Shown: positions 46,221 through 54,236 of the stretch, one piece after another
Layout of the letters: every line of letters begins with the position of its first letter
How positions within the stretch are numbered: the first letter of the stretch is position 1
Assembly: GCF_002932875.1 (NCBI RefSeq)
Contig: NZ_PSWS01000063.1
Location: forward strand, 1 to 64,000
DNA length: 64,000 bases
Direction: 5' to 3'
Source of the DNA: Rathayibacter tritici
GTDB lineage: Bacteria > Actinomycetota > Actinomycetes > Actinomycetales > Microbacteriaceae
Position numbers and translations under genes: made by a program
The notes under the pieces: model-generated
The model's database searches: none
What the model was told of the DNA's origin: nothing
The model's input: the letters and a program-made list of their open reading frames with translations, nothing else

Positions 46221-46308
46221 GGGCGTGACGGCACGAGAGCCTTCCGGAGGAGCGGGCAGAGTGACGTCGGAGGTCATCCAGCGCAGAAAGGGTCAAGCGC
46301 GGAGGAGG

Positions 46309-47163
46309 TCAAGCGCGGAGATGGTCGCCGCGCGAGAGCGCTGCGACGATATCCGCCTCGACCGTGTCCCAGTGGCGGAGGACGGCCGAGCTTCGGAAGT
46401 GGTGGATGCGATATCCGAGGCGGCCGAGTTCGATGTCGCGGCGGTTGTCCTGATCGGCCTCATGAAAGGCCGCTCCGTCGACTTCGAGGACGAGTGCCTC
46501 GCCGAGGAGGAAGTCGACGCGGCGAGCGCCGATCCGCACCTGCTGCCGGAAGCGGATACCGAGGCGGTGCAGACGGAACGCGACCATCGATTCGAGGCCG
46601 CTCTCGGAGAGGCGACCCGCAGGAAGCAACAACCTTTGAATCCTTGGCGGGAGCCTTTCCAGCAGCCGCTGCTTAGCTGAATCGCCGAGGAGCCGGAGCC
46701 TGAGAGCGGACTCGAGGAGGACGAAGGCGAACTCGGCTCCCTGGCATCGGGCGGCAATGACAATGCAGTCCTCGATGCTCTGCACCAGCGTGCAGGGTGA
46801 CGGAGCCGTCTCCGACCAGTGCACGACGACGTCCGCGGCATGCGCGAGCCGCCGGTGGTACTCCTCGCGATCGCGCAGCCGCGACGCCCGATCCACGACG
46901 GCCACGTGGAGTCCACGGAAGTGCGGGACCCAGAGCCCGTGCACAGCAGCCGCATCGGCGCAGGCGAGGACCCCTCCTACGCGAAAGGCCTGCTCGATGG
47001 AGGGAGCGAGACCGGGACGGGCGTACCAGCCCTTCCGAATGCGCACGAGGGAGCCAGCGACGACGGCGCGGGTCAGCTCTCGCTGAGTCGTCCCCTCGCG
47101 CAGGAATTGAGCTGTTTTGACGACGCCTCCGGCACGAAGGAGGGCTGAGGTGGAGGAGCGCAT
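46309..47163 (-). CDS. AbiEi-like winged-helix plus DUF559 endonuclease-like protein
   Basis: 284 aa. The N-terminal part (about 10-55) resembles the AbiEi antitoxin wHTH: a TTQRELTRAVVAGSLVRIRK segment ending WYARPG. The C-terminal 100 residues resemble DUF559, a Vsr-like PD-(D/E)XK nuclease fold: GLESMVAFRLHRLG, then RRVDFLLGEALVLEVDGAAF and RRDIELGRLGYRIHHF. Candidate active-site acids are the Asp of RVDF and the Glu/Asp of LEVDG. No AbiEii toxin gene adjoins it. The start ATG is uncertain. Activity is unproven. Two repeat arrays and inverted repeat copies flank it, which marks this as accessory DNA. Confidence 0.8.
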   Translation of the reverse strand: MRSSTSALLRAGGVVKTAQFLREGTTQRELTRAVVAGSLVRIRKGWYARPGLAPSIEQAFRVGGVLACADAAAVHGLWVPHFRGLHVAVVDRASRLRDREEYHRRLAHAADVVVHWSETAPSPCTLVQSIEDCIVIAARCQGAEFAFVLLESALRLRLLGDSAKQRLLERLPPRIQRLLLPAGRLSESGLESMVAFRLHRLGIRFRQQVRIGARRVDFLLGEALVLEVDGAAFHEADQDNRRDIELGRLGYRIHHFRSSAVLRHWDTVEADIVAALSRGDHLRA

Positions 47164-47260
47164 GCGTCGAGAGTGACGGGGACCACGACCTCGCGGGCGG
47201 CGGCAGTGCCGATCAGTGGACAGCGCCGAGAATCGGGTGCTGTGGAGGAGGAGCTGCGGT

Positions 47261-47359
47261 TCGATATGCAGGGGATGCGCGCTCTCGCCGCCGCCGCAGA
47301 GGGAAGAGAGCGCTCTCGATCACGATGCGCCTGCGAATCGCACCATCTCCTGCACATCG
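47261..47359. repeat. Inverted pair of copies of the 19-bp repeat around a hairpin
   Basis: Plus strand TCGATATGCAGG (47261-47272) matches 11 of 12 bases of the array core. Two adjacent degenerate units follow on the minus strand (47330-47359; CGATGTGCAGGAGATGGTG is 16/19 to consensus). Between them is an 8-bp inverted repeat, GCGCTCTC (47279-47286) with GAGAGCGC (47306-47313). The layout resembles REP/BIME-type palindromic elements. It lies upstream of the DUF559 gene. Confidence 0.6.
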
Positions 47360-47368
47360 GACGGGGGC

Positions 47369-47487
47369 CGGCAGAACGGACGGGGCGGCAGAACGGACGG
47401 GGCGGCAGAACGGACGGGCGGGCAGAACGGACGGGGCGGCGGAACGGACGGGGCGGCAGAACGGACGGGGCGGCAAAACGGACCAGG
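47369..47487 (+). repeat. Tandem array: seven 17-bp units
   Basis: Consensus CGGCAGAACGGACGGGG. The AGAACGG cores start at 47373, 47390, 47407, 47424, 47441, 47458 and 47475, a strict 17-bp period with only a few substitutions. Not a multiple of 3, hence non-coding. It lies just after the thyX stop (minus strand), between thyX and the nuclease-like gene. No other gene is seen in the 361-bp gap. Confidence 0.93.
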
Positions 47488-47524
47488 GGCACGTGGTCGC
47501 GCGCGCTGGGGACCGCGCGGGCCG

Positions 47525-48295
47525 CTAGGGGGCGACACGGCCGTTCGCGGTGAAGGCGGCGGCCGTGAGGGGCATCAGCTCCTGGAAGTGCGTCTCCATC
47601 TGCTCGGCGGCCATTTCGATCTCGCGCTGCGGGAAAGAGGGGAACGTCGAGTCCTCGCGCTTGGTGCGCAAGGAGAGGAAGTTCATCAGCGAGCGGGCGT
47701 TGAGCGTGACGTACATCGAGGAATAGATGGTCAGCGGGAGCACGATCCGGGCGACCTCGCGGGCGACACCCGCGCCGAGCATCCGTTGGTACGACTCGTA
47801 CGCCTGTGTGCTGACGCGGCGGGTCTCCTCGGCGACGAGTTCGGCCTGCTCGGGGGTGCCCGGCTCGAATGAGTAGGCGCCGGGCTTGCCGATCTGCACG
47901 AGGTTGCGCTCGGGGCCGGGCACGTAGAAGACCGGGCGGAGCTCGCGGTAGCGGCCCGACTCCTCGTTGTAGGAGGCGATGCGGTGCCGCATGAACTCGC
48001 GGAAGACGAAGATCGGCGCCTGAACATAGAAGGTCATCGAATTGTGCTCGAACGGTGAGCCGTGCCGATCGCGCATCAGGTAATTAATCAGGCCGCGGTC
48101 GCGCTTGCGCTGTAGCTCGGCGTCCGCTTCCTCACCGTCGAGCGCCTCGGCGAGCGTCTTCTCGCCCTGCGTCGAGACGCGGGCGGCGAAGAGCACGTCG
48201 GAGTCGTGGGCGCTCGATCGGACGAGCTCGACGACGACATCGCTCCGGAACACAGGAGCCTGATCATCGGGGCGGGGGGTGCTCAGTTCAGTCAC
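47525..48295 (-). CDS. thyX: Flavin-dependent thymidylate synthase
   Basis: 256 aa. Makes dTMP from dUMP with FAD and methylene-THF. The ThyX motif RHRIASYNEESGRY and the preceding FREFM are complete, and the C-terminal block LRTKREDSTFPSFPQREI is typical. GTG at 48295 has -10 TAGGTT (48303-48308) 7 nt upstream, a clear leaderless start. The longer start at 48325 would lie upstream of that -10. Confidence 0.97.
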   Translation of the reverse strand: MTELSTPRPDDQAPVFRSDVVVELVRSSAHDSDVLFAARVSTQGEKTLAEALDGEEADAELQRKRDRGLINYLMRDRHGSPFEHNSMTFYVQAPIFVFREFMRHRIASYNEESGRYRELRPVFYVPGPERNLVQIGKPGAYSFEPGTPEQAELVAEETRRVSTQAYESYQRMLGAGVAREVARIVLPLTIYSSMYVTLNARSLMNFLSLRTKREDSTFPSFPQREIEMAAEQMETHFQELMPLTAAAFTANGRVAP

Positions 48296-48387
48296 GGCTT
48301 CGAACCTAGACCAGACCCGGTGCACACCCGGGCGTCACGGCGCGTCATGAGGTTCCTGCAAGCATGCACGCGACGTAGCCTTCCCGC

Positions 48388-48855
48388 ATGGACCCCGTCA
48401 CGATCACCGCCGCCCTCGCGGGTCTGATCGCGATCGGCACGGCCCTCGGTCTCCTGCACCGGCGTCTCACGGGACGCGTCGCACGCAGTGCCGACCGCGG
48501 TGGAGGCACGATCGATCCCGGCGCAATCGATCCCGGCGCGATCGATCCTGGCGCGCTGCTCCCGGGCGCTGTTCTCGGCGAGCAGGCCACCGTCGTCCAG
48601 TTCTCGAGCGAGGTCTGCACGCGCTGCCCCGCGGTCCGGCGGATGCTGGGCGAGCTTGTCCGGCAGCGGCCCGGGGTGGCGTACCTCGACGTCGACCTGA
48701 CACACCGCGCCGACCTCGCCGTGCGGTTGCGTGTCCGGCAGACGCCCACCCTCTTCCTCCTCGACTCCGCGGGCACCCTGCGGAGCCGCATCGGCGGCGC
48801 ACCGACCCGCGCCGCCCTGACCACCGAGCTCGACCGACTCCTGGAGACCCGATGA
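48388..48855 (+). CDS. Membrane-anchored thioredoxin-like protein
   Basis: 155 aa. An N-terminal membrane helix (about 5-25), a linker with three IDPGA repeats (about 42-56, encoded by three 15-bp DNA repeats at 48511-48555), then a thioredoxin fold with the active-site-like CTRCP (about 77-81) and cis-proline block RQTPTLFLLDSAG. Probably a thiol-disulfide protein at the membrane. The -10 TAGCCT (48376-48381) lies 6 nt before the ATG. An ATGA overlap with the DUF4395 gene indicates a functional pair. Confidence 0.85.
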   Translation: MDPVTITAALAGLIAIGTALGLLHRRLTGRVARSADRGGGTIDPGAIDPGAIDPGALLPGAVLGEQATVVQFSSEVCTRCPAVRRMLGELVRQRPGVAYLDVDLTHRADLAVRLRVRQTPTLFLLDSAGTLRSRIGGAPTRAALTTELDRLLETR

Positions 48856-49370
48856 GCACACACCCGTCGCCCACGACCGCCCCTCCCCCACCCGGCGCTG
48901 TCGACCCCCGTGGTCCGCGGGTCGCCGCCGCGGTGACCGCTGCGCTCCTCCTCACCACCGTGGGCCTCGGTCTCGCGGTCCCCGTCGGAGCCGATCTGGT
49001 CGCCCGTCTCGCGCAACCCGGATTCCTCCTGCTCCTGGTGCTGGCCGCGCTCTTCGCCTGGTCCGCCGGGCGCGGCGTCGGCTCCGGCCCCTGGGCCGTC
49101 CTGTTCCGCCGACTCATCCGCCCGCATCTCGCCCCGCCGCAGGAGTGGGAGGACGCGCGGCCCCTGCGCTTCGCCCAGCTGATCGGCCTGGCCGTCACCG
49201 GCGCGGGTGTTCTCCTGCATCTCGCCGGAGTGCCGGGAGCCGTCCCCGTCGCCGCGGCCGTCGCCTTCCTCGCCGCGTTCCTGAACGCCGCGTTCGGCCT
49301 CTGTCTGGGCTGCGAGCTCTACCTGCTGCTCGCGCGGGCAGGCCTCGTCGGACGATCGGCGGGCTCTTGA
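48852..49370 (+). CDS. DUF4395 membrane protein
   Basis: 172 aa with about four transmembrane helices. VDPRGPRVAAAVTAALLL near the start and the C-terminal FGLCLGCELYLLL, with a CxxC pair, are the family hallmarks. DUF4395 genes often follow a thioredoxin-like gene, as here (ATGA overlap), so a redox partner role is plausible. No enzymatic role is known. Confidence 0.88.
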   Translation: MSTHPSPTTAPPPPGAVDPRGPRVAAAVTAALLLTTVGLGLAVPVGADLVARLAQPGFLLLLVLAALFAWSAGRGVGSGPWAVLFRRLIRPHLAPPQEWEDARPLRFAQLIGLAVTGAGVLLHLAGVPGAVPVAAAVAFLAAFLNAAFGLCLGCELYLLLARAGLVGRSAGS

Positions 49371-49431
49371 GCGTGAGGCTCTAGGCTGGATCAACTACGC
49401 GGGCGGCCCGCGACCGGCTCCGGGAGGCACC

Positions 49432-50460
49432 ATGAGCGACTCATCCGCACGGCACTCCGATCACGACGGGTCGAACGGCACGGGTTCGCCGCGACGCGCG
49501 GCGCGCACTCCCCGCGAGCACGTCTCGACACCGTCCGAGCAGCTCTCGCCCCGGCGAGAAGGTTCGACGTCTCGACTCCGCGTCCTGATCTCGGGGGCCA
49601 GCGGGATGATCGGATCCGAGCTGACCCGTCAACTGAGCGCCGAGGGGCACCAGATCCTTCGCCTGGTGCGCCACGCACCGACGAGCCCGGATCAGTTCCA
49701 CTGGGCGCCCACCTCACACATGCTCGACTTCAGCGTCCTCGATCGAGTCGACGCCGTGATCAATCTTTCCGGCGCCTCGATCAGCCGCCTGCCGTGGACC
49801 TCCTCGTACAAGCGCGAGATCCTCGACTCGCGGATCCAGTCGACGCAGACGCTCACCGACGCGATGCGGATGTCCTCGAGTCCTCCCGCAACGCTGATCA
49901 ACGCCTCGGCTGTCGGCTACTACGGTGACCGGCCGGGCGAGGAGCTCACCGAGCGGTCCTCGCGCGGCACCGGCTTCCTCGCCGATGTGGTGGACCGCTG
50001 GGAGAAGGCGGCTCACCTCGCGCCCGAGGCGACCCGGGTCGTCACCGCCCGCACCGGGCTCGTCCTCGGCGACGGAGGCGCTCTCAAGCCGCTCCTGCCC
50101 CTCACGAAGCTCGGCCTGAGCGGGCCGCTCGGCGGCGGCGGCCAGGCCTGGCCGTGGATCAGCCTCTACGACGAGGCCGCCGCACTCCGCCACCTGCTCA
50201 CGTCCGAGCTCTCCGGTCCGGTGAACCTGGCCGGGCCGGTCCCCGCCACCGCGAACGATGTCATGCGCACACTCGCCGAGCTGCTGCATCGTCCCTTCAG
50301 GCTGCCCGTGCCCGAGAAGGTCATCGAGCTCGCGCTGCGCGATGCCGGTCACGAGCTCCTGCTGTCGAGCCAGCGCCTGGTCCCCCAGCGTCTGCTCGAC
50401 GACGGCTTCGAGTTCCGGCACCGCACGGTCAGCGAGGCGCTGGAGTGGGTACTGGCCTAA
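49432..50460 (+). CDS. TIGR01777-type NAD(P)-dependent epimerase
   Basis: 342 aa. Extended SDR fold with the Rossmann motif VLISGASGMIGSELTRQL (about 51-68), NLSGASISRLPW, SAVGYYGDRPGEELTE, and a C-terminal DUF1731-like tail (QRLVPQRLLDDGFEFRH). A disordered Ser/Arg-rich head of about 48 residues precedes the fold. GGGAGG lies 5 nt before the ATG and TAGGCT (49382-49387) may be the -10, giving a leader of about 40 nt, unlike many leaderless neighbours. Substrate unknown. Confidence 0.9.
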   Translation: MSDSSARHSDHDGSNGTGSPRRAARTPREHVSTPSEQLSPRREGSTSRLRVLISGASGMIGSELTRQLSAEGHQILRLVRHAPTSPDQFHWAPTSHMLDFSVLDRVDAVINLSGASISRLPWTSSYKREILDSRIQSTQTLTDAMRMSSSPPATLINASAVGYYGDRPGEELTERSSRGTGFLADVVDRWEKAAHLAPEATRVVTARTGLVLGDGGALKPLLPLTKLGLSGPLGGGGQAWPWISLYDEAAALRHLLTSELSGPVNLAGPVPATANDVMRTLAELLHRPFRLPVPEKVIELALRDAGHELLLSSQRLVPQRLLDDGFEFRHRTVSEALEWVLA

Positions 50461-50536
50461 GCCTCCCGCGCTCGGTGACGACGAGTCCCGGCGACGGCGA
50501 TCGGGAGCGGCCTGGCCGGAGCCGGAGCCGGAGCCG

Positions 50537-50983
50537 TCAGGCCGGAGCGGCGTGCTCCAACGCGATCGCACGGCGGATCGCTCCCCGCGCACGCTTGCGG
50601 TCGCCGCTGGCATCGTAGGCGAGGCCGAGGCGGTACCAGGCGCGCCAGCTCTCCGGCTGCGCGTCCACCTCCTCCGCGTACCGGGGGAACAGCGCGTCGG
50701 CCTCTTCCCGTAGCGGACGTCCGCTGGCGCGCGAATCGAGGACCTCCTGCGGGAGTGCGTCCTCGCCCTCCAGCCGGCGAGCCAGCCTCTCGGCGCGCAG
50801 TCCGAACAGCAGCTCGCGGATGAGGCCCCACACCCCGACAGCGCCCAGGATCAGCAGGCCGATGCCCATGACGATCCCCGGCGCGGTCCCCGCGGCGAAG
50901 GCGACGACGGAGTACTGCAGGCACACGACCAGGTAGAGGGCGAGCAGGACCGCCATCAGGACGACTCCGACCCGGGTCCTCAC
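50537..50983 (-). CDS. Small TPR-containing membrane protein
   Basis: 148 aa. Two membrane helices (about 7-28 and 34-55) are followed by a cytoplasmic tail with one TPR-like helix pair (ESWRAWYRLGLAYDASGDRK, about 116-135). The GTG start overlaps the dapB stop (GTGA), so it is the second gene of dapB. No specific function is recognised. Confidence 0.75.
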   Translation of the reverse strand: MRTRVGVVLMAVLLALYLVVCLQYSVVAFAAGTAPGIVMGIGLLILGAVGVWGLIRELLFGLRAERLARRLEGEDALPQEVLDSRASGRPLREEADALFPRYAEEVDAQPESWRAWYRLGLAYDASGDRKRARGAIRRAIALEHAAPA

Positions 50984-51813
50984 GGGGCGCTGGTCGCCGC
51001 GGCGGCCTGACCGGACGGAGCCGGGCCAACCACGGGCTGCTCGTCGAGGAGCCGCTCGGCCAGAGGAGCGGCGTCGAAGGCGGCGCGCAGGTCGATCAGC
51101 GCGTCCAGACCGACCACGACGCCGGTCGTCGTCCGGACCGCGTCGAGAGCGCGAAGTATGCCCTGCTCGTAGGACGCCTGCGAGCTGGTGTCGTGGCGGA
51201 TGGTCACCGTCTCGCCGGTGCCGCCGAGGACGACCTCCTGGCGCGCCTCGACTCCGGGCAGGCGAAGGCTGTGCACGGGCACACTCGCGACCTGCTGGCC
51301 GCGAGCCCGCTGATCGGTATGCGGCGCCTGCACCGGACCGAGCTCGGACCGCGCACGCAGCAACAGCTCGGCGGTGCGCACCGCGGTACCGGAGGGCGAG
51401 TCGACCTTGCGCGCTCCGTGGGTCTCGACGATCTCGGCGGCATCGAAGAACCGCACGGCCACCGTGGCGAGGGCGGTCGCGAGTACCGAGCCGAGCGAGA
51501 AGTTGGGGATGATGACAACACCTGCCTCTGGCTGCTCCGTGACGGTGCGCCGAAGCGCCGCGATGCGGCCGCCCGTCCAACCGGAGGTGCCCACGAGCAC
51601 CTTCTTGCCGTTCGCCACCGCGACATCGACGATCTGCTGGCTGACGGCCGGCACGGTCATGTCGACGACGACGTCGGCCGCGAGCATCTCGGCGAGATCG
51701 CTCCGCGAGCCGAGCCGTGCGACGAGCGTGAACTCGCTCGACGCGTCGATGAGGGAGCAGGTGAAGGAGCCGAGTCGGCCGGAGGCACCGACCACGGCGA
51801 CGGAAGTAGTCAC
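50980..51813 (-). CDS. dapB: 4-hydroxy-tetrahydrodipicolinate reductase, altered active-site His pair
   Basis: 277 aa. Second dedicated step to diaminopimelate. Rossmann motif VVGASGRLGSF (8-18), catalytic block ETHGARKVDSPSGTA (130-144). The usual HH pair is H-G here: His132 is kept, the next His is Gly133, and the catalytic Lys136 is kept. GTG 51813 has -10 TACGCT (51820-51825) 6 nt upstream. The N-terminal extension to 51933 in the same frame is rejected for that reason. Confidence 0.94.
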   Translation of the reverse strand: MTTSVAVVGASGRLGSFTCSLIDASSEFTLVARLGSRSDLAEMLAADVVVDMTVPAVSQQIVDVAVANGKKVLVGTSGWTGGRIAALRRTVTEQPEAGVVIIPNFSLGSVLATALATVAVRFFDAAEIVETHGARKVDSPSGTAVRTAELLLRARSELGPVQAPHTDQRARGQQVASVPVHSLRLPGVEARQEVVLGGTGETVTIRHDTSSQASYEQGILRALDAVRTTTGVVVGLDALIDLRAAFDAAPLAERLLDEQPVVGPAPSGQAAAATSAP

Positions 51814-52073
51814 CGGCTCAGCGTATCCCGCGGCGCAGTGCGGCTGGGTCGCGCTGGCGGCGGATCGCGCACCAGGGTCAGCATGGGCGCTCCCGAGAGC
51901 GGATGCGGCACGGGAGCGCCGAGGGGCCGCCATCCGGTCGAGGCGTAGAGGGCGAGCGCGGAGGCGTTCCCGGTCAGGACGTGCAGCACCACGGTCGCCG
52001 CTGCTCGTGCCGCGCAGTCCTCGACGGCCGCAAGGAGGCGCCGACCGACTCCTACACCCTGCGCCCGCAACGG
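51810..52073 (-). pseudogene. 5'-truncated GNAT acetyltransferase
   Basis: About 86 residues remain, starting at the acetyl-CoA loop (RAQGVGVGRRLLAAVEDCA) and running through the C-terminal NASALALYASTGWRPLG motif B region. Full GNAT proteins have about 60-80 more residues before this point, but an in-frame stop occurs at 52074-52076 and the phosphatase gene ends at 52087. Only a TTG (52070) could start it. It overlaps the dapB start by 4 bp. Probably a deletion remnant; expression as a coupled fragment cannot be excluded. Confidence 0.65.
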
Positions 52074-52086
52074 TCAGGGCGCGGGC

Positions 52087-52689
52087 TCAGTACGGCTGCG
52101 CCTCGGGCAGGCCGGTGCGCAATTCGACGGGGAGGTGGGACAGGTCGTTGTGCACGACGAGTACCGGCGGCTTCCGGGAGCGCACGCGGATGATCGTGAG
52201 GCCGCAGTTGGCCTGGTTCAACCCGAGCCACCGCCAGTCGGGGGCGTCGAAGACCTGGCGCACGAACCAGCCGATCACGAAGTTGTGGGTGATCAGGAGG
52301 TCGTGGCGGTCCTCGCGGGACGGTGCCAGGAACTCCGCGACCGCGTCCTGCATCTGCGCGTGGCCCGCCTCGATCTCGGCCGCGGTCACGCTGCCGAAGA
52401 AGGGCTCGAACGCCTTGGGCATGTCCGGGGTCGGACCGGAGGGAATGCAGTCGAACAGCAGCGACGACGGTTGCAGGGGCAGGCTCGGGAGCAGCGTCTG
52501 GAAGCGCGCGGCCGTCTCCTCGGCCCGGCGCAGCGGCGAGTGCCACGCACCGGTGAACGGCACTCCGCCGAGCCGCTCGGCGATCAGTCGCGCCTGGCGC
52601 TCGCCTCGCGCCGAGAGGGGACCGTCCGGCAGACCGTGCTCGGCGTCCTGCTGCTCGCCGTGACGGACGAGGTAGATGTAGTGGGACAC
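52087..52689 (-). CDS. Histidine phosphatase family protein
   Basis: 200 aa, phosphoglycerate-mutase-like fold. The phosphohistidine motif is LVRHGEQ (7-13), followed by GPLSARGERQARLIAERL and the second His in ITHNFVIGWF. Substrate unknown; could be a general phosphatase. GGAGGA lies before the GTG start at 52689. Confidence 0.9.
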   Translation of the reverse strand: MSHYIYLVRHGEQQDAEHGLPDGPLSARGERQARLIAERLGGVPFTGAWHSPLRRAEETAARFQTLLPSLPLQPSSLLFDCIPSGPTPDMPKAFEPFFGSVTAAEIEAGHAQMQDAVAEFLAPSREDRHDLLITHNFVIGWFVRQVFDAPDWRWLGLNQANCGLTIIRVRSRKPPVLVVHNDLSHLPVELRTGLPEAQPY

Positions 52690-52747
52690 GGGAGTCCTCC
52701 CTGGTGCGGCGCAGCGGTGCGCGGTCGGCGGGCGTTCGACGATCGGA

Positions 52748-54145
52748 TCAGATCGCGGAGGCGCTCATGACCCCGGCGATTCCGGCGAAGGCCGACTCGT
52801 CGACCGCACCGACCGCCGAGATCGATGACGGCCCCCGGGCCAAGTCTGCCGCGAGTGCCTGGACATCCTCCGCGCCGACGAGGGCGAGTCGGCGCAGGCT
52901 CTCGTCGAGGTCCACGAACTCGCCGAAGGTCAGCTCGGCACGGCCGAGGCGGGACATCCGGGTGTCGGAGTCCTCAAGCGCGAGAGCGGCCGCTCCCGAC
53001 AACTGGCCGCGGGCGCGGATCAGCTCGTCGTCGCTCACCCCGTGCTCGGCGAGGCGGTGGAACTCGGCGAGCAAGAGCTCGGCGACCGTCCCCGCCTTCG
53101 CGGGCGTGCACGCGGCGTACAGGCCGAAGAGCCCGGCGTCGGAGTAGGAGGGCGCGAAGGAGTAGACGGAGTAGGCCAGGCCCCGCTTCTCGCGCACCTC
53201 CTGGAACAGCCGCGAGGACATGCCACCGCCGAGGATCGAGTTGAGGACGCCCATCGTCATCCTCCGCTCGTCGCCCGCAGCGAGACCGGGGAAGCCGACC
53301 AGGAGGTTCGCCTGCTCGGTGGGGCGGTGCACGACCGAGAGGGCGCTGCCGCGGGTGTAGGAGGCGCGTCCGCCGACGCGGCGCTCGACCGGGGACGCCG
53401 CCGTGCCGAGGTCCCAGCCGTCGGCGACGAGCACGCGCTCGAGCAGGGCGACGAGTGCCTCGTGGTCGACGGCGCCGGCGACAGTGATCACAACGTCGCG
53501 GGGGCGGTAGGCGGAGCGGTAGTGCGCCCATACCGCGTCGCGGGTGGCTTCACCGATGGTCGCGGCGGTGCCGCCGATCGGTCGGCCGAGGGGGTGGTCG
53601 CCGAAGACGGCCTCGAACAGCTTCTCCCCCGCGACGTCGGCCGGGTCGTCGTCCGCCATCGCGAGTTCCTCGAGGATGACCCCGCGCTCGGTCTCGAACT
53701 CGTCCGGGTCGATCAGGCTGGAGGTCACCATGTCCGCGATCACCTCGACCGCCATCGGCAGGTCGCGGTCCTGGATTTTGGCGTAGTAGCAGGTGTACTC
53801 CTTGGCGGTGAGAGCGTTGTGCTCCCCGCCGACGGAGTCGAACGACACGGCGATGTCGAGGGCCGAGCGCTTCTGCGTGCCCTTGAACAGCAGGTGCTCG
53901 AGGAAGTGCGTCGAGCCGACGTTGGAGGGCACGGCCGGCTCCCCCGCGGTGGCGGGGCGCCCGGTCCGCTCGTCGCGCGATCCCGCGGCGACCCAGAAGC
54001 CGATCGTGGCGCTGCGAGCGCCCGGCACCGCTTCGCTGAGGATGCGGACACCGCTCGGGAGAACGGAGCGGCGGACCGTGGATCCGCCTGCGGCCCGGAC
54101 CGAGGTCTCCGGTTGGTCGAGGGGCAGTGCGACTCCGTGATTCAT
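52748..54145 (-). CDS. M16 family zinc metallopeptidase (pitrilysin/MPP-like)
   Basis: 465 aa with two MPP-like halves. The inverted zinc motif HFLEH (80-84) is followed at a distance by the glutamate-containing FETERGVILEEL. Between GSRDERTG and STHFLEH an insert of about 16 Ala/Pro/Gly residues is longer than usual. The C-terminal half has SSRLFQEVREKRGLAYSVYS. ATG 54145 has -10 TAGGGT (54153-54158) 7 nt upstream. In related genomes this gene often directly follows pnp; here 4.3 kb intervene. Confidence 0.92.
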   Translation of the reverse strand: MNHGVALPLDQPETSVRAAGGSTVRRSVLPSGVRILSEAVPGARSATIGFWVAAGSRDERTGRPATAGEPAVPSNVGSTHFLEHLLFKGTQKRSALDIAVSFDSVGGEHNALTAKEYTCYYAKIQDRDLPMAVEVIADMVTSSLIDPDEFETERGVILEELAMADDDPADVAGEKLFEAVFGDHPLGRPIGGTAATIGEATRDAVWAHYRSAYRPRDVVITVAGAVDHEALVALLERVLVADGWDLGTAASPVERRVGGRASYTRGSALSVVHRPTEQANLLVGFPGLAAGDERRMTMGVLNSILGGGMSSRLFQEVREKRGLAYSVYSFAPSYSDAGLFGLYAACTPAKAGTVAELLLAEFHRLAEHGVSDDELIRARGQLSGAAALALEDSDTRMSRLGRAELTFGEFVDLDESLRRLALVGAEDVQALAADLARGPSSISAVGAVDESAFAGIAGVMSASAI

Positions 54146-54236
54146 CGTGCTTACCCTAGGCCACCCCGGCGACGGGCCACCGCGGGCTGTCGCGCCGTGG
54201 CGGGTGGCGGCCGCGGGACGTCGCAGACGGGCGCAG

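Noticed and set aside
45925..46296. Open frame extending dapA upstream through the 19-bp array (HIA/CIS-type peptide repeats)
   Set aside because: The peptide repeats come from a non-coding 19-bp array. DapA has its normal N-terminus at GTG 45924, with a -10 6 nt upstream.
46309..47163. Complete AbiE-type toxin-antitoxin pair
   Set aside because: Only an AbiEi-like domain is present; no AbiEii nucleotidyltransferase gene lies beside it, and the other half looks like DUF559.
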